From: CAZTDU01 sp050248795
GTDB lineage: Bacteria; Pseudomonadota; Gammaproteobacteria; Burkholderiales; SG8-39
Direction of reading: 5' to 3'
Assembly: GCA_050248795.1 (NCBI GenBank)
Contig: JBFWRS010000031.1
Span: 1-45,620, forward strand
DNA: 45,620 nt
Positions within the stretch are counted from its first letter, which is position 1. Every line of letters begins with the position of its first letter. Shown here one piece after another: positions 43,035 through 45,620 of the stretch. Both the position numbers and the translations under genes were made by a program. The notes under the pieces were generated by a model that saw nothing but the letters and a program-made list of their open reading frames with translations, had not been told where the DNA came from and made no database searches.

Positions 43035-43840
43035 GCTCTCCTGTGGGTTGATCCGTTGCGGGGCGTCGCCTGCGGCAGGCCCCCGAGCCGCGCCGAAATG
43101 CGATCCGCCGCGTCACGCACCAGCCGGCACAAGCTTGCCTGGCGGGCGCGTGTCGCCATGTGGCGGGGCAGCGCACCGCTGATCGCCGCCACCGCCGCGC
43201 CGCTGGCGTCCCGCAGGGCGGCGCCTACTGCGTACACGCCGACCAGGTTCTCCTCGTCGGATACCGCATAGCCGCTCCGTGCGGCGGCCCGCAAGTCGGC
43301 CATCAGCGGGGCCAGACGCGTTTTGGTGTGTGGCGTAAGACGCGCGTACGGCTGCGGGCCGAGCAGGCGCGATACGCCGGCTTCGTCCATGTGCGCGAGC
43401 ATGGCCTTGCCCAGTGCGGTCGTGTGCAGGTGCGTCTCGCTCCCCGGCGCGCTCTTGATTGCGATCGGCCCGCTCGACTGCAGCGCGAGCAGGTACACGA
43501 TGGATCGGCCCCTGAGCACGCCGAGGTAGCTGTTCAGCTGGTGCCTGTCGGCCAGCTCGCGCAGTTCGGCGAGTCCTTCGCGCGCCAGGGCATGCCCGGA
43601 CAGGAAGGCATTGCCCACAGAATACGCCTGCAGGCCGACACGGTATCTGCGCGAGGCATCCTGCTCGGCAAACCCGAACTCCGACAGCGTCGCGAGCAAC
43701 CGCTGCGCGATCGACGGGGAAACGCCGGTCGAGCGCGCCAGGTCCCTCACGCCCAGGCTGTCGGGTGCGGCCGCGAGCGCCCGCAGGATGCGCAGCGCGC
43801 GCGCAACCGACTGGTTCGCATGAGGGGGAGCGGCGGGCAT
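43031..43840 (-). CDS. IclR-family transcriptional regulator (second)
   Basis: A 269-residue regulator that heads the 11-gene catabolic operon. Winged-helix region: SVARALRILRALAAAPDSLGVRDLARSTGVSPSIAQRLLATLSEFG. The IclR effector domain follows, with HTTALGKAMLAHM and GYAVSDEENLVGVYAVGAALRD. It overlaps the M24 gene by four bases. An inverted repeat GGAACA-N-TGTTCC lies 24 bases upstream of its ATG, so autoregulation is likely. The leader is short and has no clear ribosome binding site. Confidence 0.93.
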   Translation of the reverse strand: MPAAPPHANQSVARALRILRALAAAPDSLGVRDLARSTGVSPSIAQRLLATLSEFGFAEQDASRRYRVGLQAYSVGNAFLSGHALAREGLAELRELADRHQLNSYLGVLRGRSIVYLLALQSSGPIAIKSAPGSETHLHTTALGKAMLAHMDEAGVSRLLGPQPYARLTPHTKTRLAPLMADLRAAARSGYAVSDEENLVGVYAVGAALRDASGAAVAAISGALPRHMATRARQASLCRLVRDAADRISARLGGLPQATPRNGSTHRRA

Positions 43841-43857
43841 TGCACGTCGTTGTGCCG

Positions 43858-43876
43858 ATTATCGGAACAGTGTTCC
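43858..43876 (-). promoter_or_regulatory. putative IclR-type operator and -10 upstream of the 11-gene operon
   Basis: On the minus strand: GGAACA, one base, TGTTCC (a perfect inverted repeat, 43864-43876), directly followed by GATAAT (43858-43863), a good -10. The core GGAA-N-AC-N-GTTCC is shared with the site at 31619 and, less exactly, with that at 27288. Confidence 0.65.
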
Positions 43877-43917
43877 TGAATGTGTCGGCGCATTCTCGCC
43901 AGCACCGCCCCATTGCG

Positions 43918-44466
43918 TCAAGCGCGCAACGGTCCCCTGCGGTCGATCTCCGTCTTTGCCGCCGCCCTGCGCCTCGGCGTTGCATAACGCCGCCAGGTGT
44001 CGCGGCCGGTGTACACGGCGCGCGCCTGCTGCTCCAGCCTGTCGAGCGTGGCGAACAGCGCCTTGCGCTCGCTTTCCGGGATGGCAGCGAGGAACTCCGC
44101 ATCCATGCGGCGGCGCACTTCGTCGATCTCGTCGTGCGCCCGCCTGCCGCGCGCGGTCAGCGTCAGCATCACCCTGCGCCGGTCCGAGGGATCGACGCTG
44201 CGCGCGACAAAGCCCTTCGCCGCAAGCCGGTCGACCGCGCGCGTGACCTTGTCTGGATCCATGCTGCAGCGGCTCGCCAGGCCGCCGGAGGAGATTTGCT
44301 GGTAGGCGCCGATTACCGAGATGGCACGCCAGCCCGCCACGGTCATGCCGTAGCGTTCCGACAGCATGCCGGCAATCGACCGATAGCTGAATGCGGCGAT
44401 GTTCGAGAAGCGATATGCAAGCCGGTTCTCGAGGTCCAGTTCCGACTTGCGGGGCTTTGTGCTCAT
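43918..44466 (-). CDS. MarR-family transcriptional regulator
   Basis: A 182-residue winged-helix regulator starting MSTKPRKSELDLENRLAYRFSN. The DNA-binding part is VAGWRAISVIGAYQQISSGGLASRCSMDPDKVTRAVDRLAAKGFVARSVDPSDRRRVMLTLTARG, the classic MarR helix-turn-helix plus DRR wing. A basic C-terminal tail (RRYATPRRRAAAKTE) is unusual. It stands alone between the catabolic operon and the membrane protein gene, with about 100 bases upstream in which no clear operator was found. Target unknown; the catabolic operon or the acyl-CoA ligase genes are possible. Confidence 0.9.
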   Translation of the reverse strand: MSTKPRKSELDLENRLAYRFSNIAAFSYRSIAGMLSERYGMTVAGWRAISVIGAYQQISSGGLASRCSMDPDKVTRAVDRLAAKGFVARSVDPSDRRRVMLTLTARGRRAHDEIDEVRRRMDAEFLAAIPESERKALFATLDRLEQQARAVYTGRDTWRRYATPRRRAAAKTEIDRRGPLRA

Positions 44467-44567
44467 GCAGGACTTATACCGGTTTTCGGTGCGATTTCTC
44501 GCCGTGGTGTGACATCCGGCACCGCCGCGAACGACTACTTGCCTGAACAGTTCCGCTACAGTTGCCC

Positions 44568-45242
44568 CTAGCGCGGCGGCGGCAGCTTCTTCAGGTTCTC
44601 GAGTTCGGTTGCCGCGAGTTTCGCGTCCTCCGCGGCGCGCATCTGCAGCTTGCCGAGTTCCGCCTCGACGTAGAGCTCGGCGCCGGGAACCGCCGCGGCG
44701 GCCTGCCGGCGCGACGCCGGCAGCGCCTCGAGCGCGGAGGAGTACGCCGCAGCGGCGGCGCGGAACTCGAAGAAATCCTTCTCCAGCTTCTGGCGCAGCG
44801 CCACCGCCTCGCGTATCCAGTCCTCGGAGCGGCTCTCGGCACGCGCCATGTGGGCGATGAGCGCATTCTGCGCATCCGCCGCCGCCGCGCGCACCCGCAC
44901 CAGCGTCGCCTGCCGGCGCAGCACGCGCTGCACGTCGGCGACGTACTGTTCGCCTGCCTCGAAGGCGGCACGCACCTTGCGCGAGGGCTCCGCGCGCAGC
45001 GCGGCGAGGCGTGCCTCGGCCGCCTCGGCGAGCGCATCGAGCTGGGTCGCCTCGCCGTCCGCGCCGCGCAGCGAAATCGCCAGCGTGACCGCCCGTGTGG
45101 TCTGCGCGACGTGCTGCGCAATGGCCTTGCGCTGCGCGTCCTTGACGGTCTCGTTGTAGTACCACCAGCCCGGGCCGGCGATGAGCAGCACGATGGCGGC
45201 GATGATGGCGATGGTCGCGGGATTGCGCAGTTCGAGCTTCAT
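44568..45242 (-). CDS. membrane-anchored coiled-coil protein of unknown function
   Basis: A 224-residue protein with one N-terminal membrane helix (ATIAIIAAIVLLIAGPGWWYY, residues ~9-29). A long Ala/Glu/Arg-rich helical region follows, probably coiled coil (for example LDALAEAAEARLAALRAE and ALRQKLEKDFFEFRAAAAAY). The topology suggests a periplasmic helical domain tethered to the inner membrane. I recognise no family. It starts four bases after the acyl-CoA ligase stop, so it is probably co-transcribed with that gene. Confidence 0.75.
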   Translation of the reverse strand: MKLELRNPATIAIIAAIVLLIAGPGWWYYNETVKDAQRKAIAQHVAQTTRAVTLAISLRGADGEATQLDALAEAAEARLAALRAEPSRKVRAAFEAGEQYVADVQRVLRRQATLVRVRAAAADAQNALIAHMARAESRSEDWIREAVALRQKLEKDFFEFRAAAAAYSSALEALPASRRQAAAAVPGAELYVEAELGKLQMRAAEDAKLAATELENLKKLPPPR

Positions 45243-45246
45243 GTCG

Positions 45247-45620
45247 TCAGGCCAGTTCTGCGAGCTTGAGCCGCTGGATTTTGCCAGAAGGGCCCTTCGG
45301 CAGCTCGGCGACGAAACGGAACGCCTTCGGCGTCTTGTACCGCCCCAGCTCGGCCAGGCAGAACGCACGCAACTCGGCTTCGTCCAGCCGCGCGCCCTCG
45401 CGCACGACGATGCAGGCGAGGATGTCCTGCCCGTACGCGGCATCCGGCACGCCTACCGCCGCCGCCTCCAGCACCGCAGGGTGGCGCAGCAGCGCCTCGT
45501 CGATCTCGCGCGGCGCGATGTTCTCGCCGCCCTTGATGATCAGCTCCTTGGAGCGCCCGGTGATGAAGTAGTAGCCGTCGGCATCGCAGTGTCCGAGGTC
45601 GCCGGTGCACAACCAGCCGT
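45247..45620 (-). CDS. acyl-CoA synthetase / AMP-dependent ligase, C-terminal part (5' end outside window)
   Basis: Only the last ~124 codons are in the window. They hold the hinge and C-terminal domain of an ANL-superfamily ligase. Visible are WLCTGDLGHCDADGYYFITGR, then SKELIIKGGENIAPREIDEAL, HPAVLEAAAVGVPD, and the adenylation lysine in LPKGPSGKIQR. The substrate cannot be judged without the N-terminal domain. The frame is open to the window edge, and the TTG at 45612 is internal, not a start. Confidence 0.93.
   Translation of the reverse strand, partial: GWLCTGDLGHCDADGYYFITGRSKELIIKGGENIAPREIDEALLRHPAVLEAAAVGVPDAAYGQDILACIVVREGARLDEAELRAFCLAELGRYKTPKAFRFVAELPKGPSGKIQRLKLAELA

Overview
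The window is high-GC, densely packed bacterial chromosome. Gene order and sequence point to a betaproteobacterium, probably Burkholderiales-like. The evidence is the block gyrA-serC-serA-pheA-hisC-tyrA-aroA-cmk-rpsA, the tmRNA tag ANDERFALAA, the ubiG/gph/ssrA neighbourhood, and several Bug/TctC-type solute-binding proteins. No phage, insertion sequence, CRISPR array or tRNA was seen. The only RNA gene is ssrA.

Layout. (1) 1-11708, minus strand: a housekeeping operon for DNA gyrase A, serine, aromatic amino acids and histidine, ending in cmk and ribosomal protein S1, mostly with 1-4 base overlaps between genes. (2) 11835-16630, plus strand: an MTA/SAH-deaminase-like amidohydrolase, an OmpA-family lipoprotein-like/periplasmic protein with a terminator, ubiG, a Gph/MupP-type phosphatase, tmRNA and a zinc-type CDF transporter. 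(3) 16697-18573, plus: a compact arsenic operon, arsR-arsC-acr3. (4) 18618-23994: a coenzyme F420 biosynthesis cluster. A fused fbiC (CofG+CofH) and cofC lie on the plus strand and converge on cofD, cofE and npdG on the minus strand. (5) 24027-43840, all minus: three catabolic operons. The first runs Bug protein, NIPSNAP protein, ALDH7-type dehydrogenase, then straight into npdG-cofE-cofD. The second encodes an LVIVD-repeat protein, a CobW GTPase, a WD40 protein, an IclR regulator and a small ORF. The third is an 11-gene operon: a second IclR regulator, an M24 peptidase-family protein, a threonine-synthase-like PLP enzyme, TctC-TctB-TctA, a four-gene molybdenum hydroxylase set (large subunit, CoxG, FAD subunit, 2Fe-2S subunit) and two luciferase-like (LLM) oxidoreductases. 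(6) 43918-45620, minus: a MarR regulator, a membrane-anchored coiled-coil protein, and the C-terminal end of an acyl-CoA ligase.

Main reading. Regions 4 and 5 look like one system: an F420-dependent catabolic island. F420 maturation genes (npdG, cofE, cofD) sit in an operon with catabolic genes, and two LLM oxidoreductases, a family with many F420-dependent members, end the neighbouring operon. The promoters of all three minus-strand operons carry a related operator, GGAA-N-(A/G)-C-N-GTTC, with an AT-rich -10-like element beside it; one copy has exactly the TGGAA-N5-TTCCA form bound by IclR proteins. I infer that an IclR regulator controls uptake (TctABC, Bug), oxidation (Mo hydroxylase, LLM, ALDH) and F420 supply together. 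The substrate is unknown. The enzyme set fits a nitrogen-containing (possibly heterocyclic) carboxylate, but that is inference only.
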